Shown here: positions 37,881 through 37,910 of the stretch, piece by piece | Numbering within the stretch: position 1 is the stretch's first letter | How the letters are laid out: each line of letters starts with the position of its first letter | Assembly (NCBI GenBank): GCA_903875555.1 | Contig: CAIQWN010000030.1 | Coordinates: 1-37,910, forward strand | Reading direction: 5' to 3' | From: an uncultured bacterium | Lineage (GTDB): Bacteria > Patescibacteriota > Minisyncoccia > Phycocordibacterales > UBA5272 | Length of the DNA: 37,910 bases | Made by a program: the position numbers and the translations under genes | Notes under the pieces: generated by a model | Told to the model about the DNA's origin: nothing | Database searches by the model: none | The model's input: the letters and a program-made list of their open reading frames with translations, nothing else

Positions 37881-37910
37881 GTCATTCCAAACTTGATTTG
37901 GAATCCAGTG
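37881..37910. repeat. Dispersed palindromic repeat at the window edge
   Basis: An exact reverse-complement copy of 8941-8970, starting GTCATTCCAAACTTG and ending in CCAGTG at the last base. The ATG at 37861 opens only an 11-codon frame running into this repeat and is not a gene. Confidence 0.75.

Noticed and set aside
37861-37910. Start of a new gene at the window edge with a good -10 box
   Set aside because: The frame closes after 11 codons inside a dispersed repeat.
1-37910. CRISPR arrays, insertion-sequence transposases, replication origin
   Set aside because: No regularly spaced direct repeats, no transposase genes and no DnaA-box cluster were seen; the lone DnaA-like box near 10198 is insufficient.

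Overview
The window is AT-rich and densely packed with short, mostly single-domain genes. It looks like part of the chromosome of a Candidate Phyla Radiation bacterium (Patescibacteria, most likely a Parcubacteria-type lineage). This is inferred from the overall gene style: small proteins, many perfect intergenic hairpins, anaerobic nrdD/nrdG, FemAB-type and MurE-like wall genes, a DUF5667-type partner behind an ECF sigma factor, and a retroelement type common in that group. Seven tRNA genes (Lys, Ser, two Arg, Val, Leu, His) and genes for S20, L19, L11, SecE and NusG show that it is chromosomal.

Layout. 1-3.6 kb: a possible structured RNA, tRNA-Lys, a three-gene operon (N-formylglutamate amidohydrolase-like, GNAT-like, CYTH), a small membrane protein and mutM. 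3.6-10 kb: FemAB-like and MurE-like wall enzymes, ruvA, iscS-iscU, a flavin reductase and small membrane proteins. 10-15 kb: nrdD-nrdG, tRNA-Ser, a BRO-N-like gene and a membrane protein. 15-22 kb: tRNA-Arg, rpsT, ruvX, small membrane genes, tRNA-Arg, a kinase-like gene, tRNA-Val with decayed relatives, NAD kinase, an RluA-type pseudouridine synthase and rplS. 22-28 kb: tRNA-Leu, an Asn/Thr/Tyr-rich secreted protein, a flavin electron-transfer operon (FMN-binding-like protein, ApbE, ferric-reductase-like), a phosphatase, a HIT protein, tRNA-His and a polysaccharide deacetylase. 28-31 kb: an ECF sigma factor with a probable membrane anti-sigma partner. 31-34 kb: a diversity-generating retroelement (DGR). 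34-37.9 kb: a SIMPL protein, secE-nusG-rplK, a dCTP-deaminase-like gene and a dispersed repeat at the window edge.

The main discovery is the DGR. A 260-residue variable protein ends in a 120-bp variable region (31758-31877). A 120-bp template repeat (32162-32281) differs from it at 18 positions, 17 of them adenines in the template. A reverse transcriptase with the DGR-type LGNVTSQ and YCDD motifs follows, and an Avd-like four-helix gene lies on the opposite strand. The 5' ends of the RT and avd genes overlap head-to-head, and a run of ten G (32654-32663) lies inside both. With ten G both genes are frameshifted; with nine both are restored. This is either a homopolymer error or a phase-variable switch that would turn both retroelement proteins on or off together.

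Two window-wide patterns also stand out. Many genes have a -10 box (often extended, TGnTATAAT) only 4-10 bases before the ATG, which predicts leaderless or nearly leaderless mRNAs. Spacers repeatedly carry perfect hairpins framed by inverted arrays of short words, plus dRS3-like palindromes (ATTCCC-N8-GGGAAT type) with GTCAT...CCAGTGT ends.
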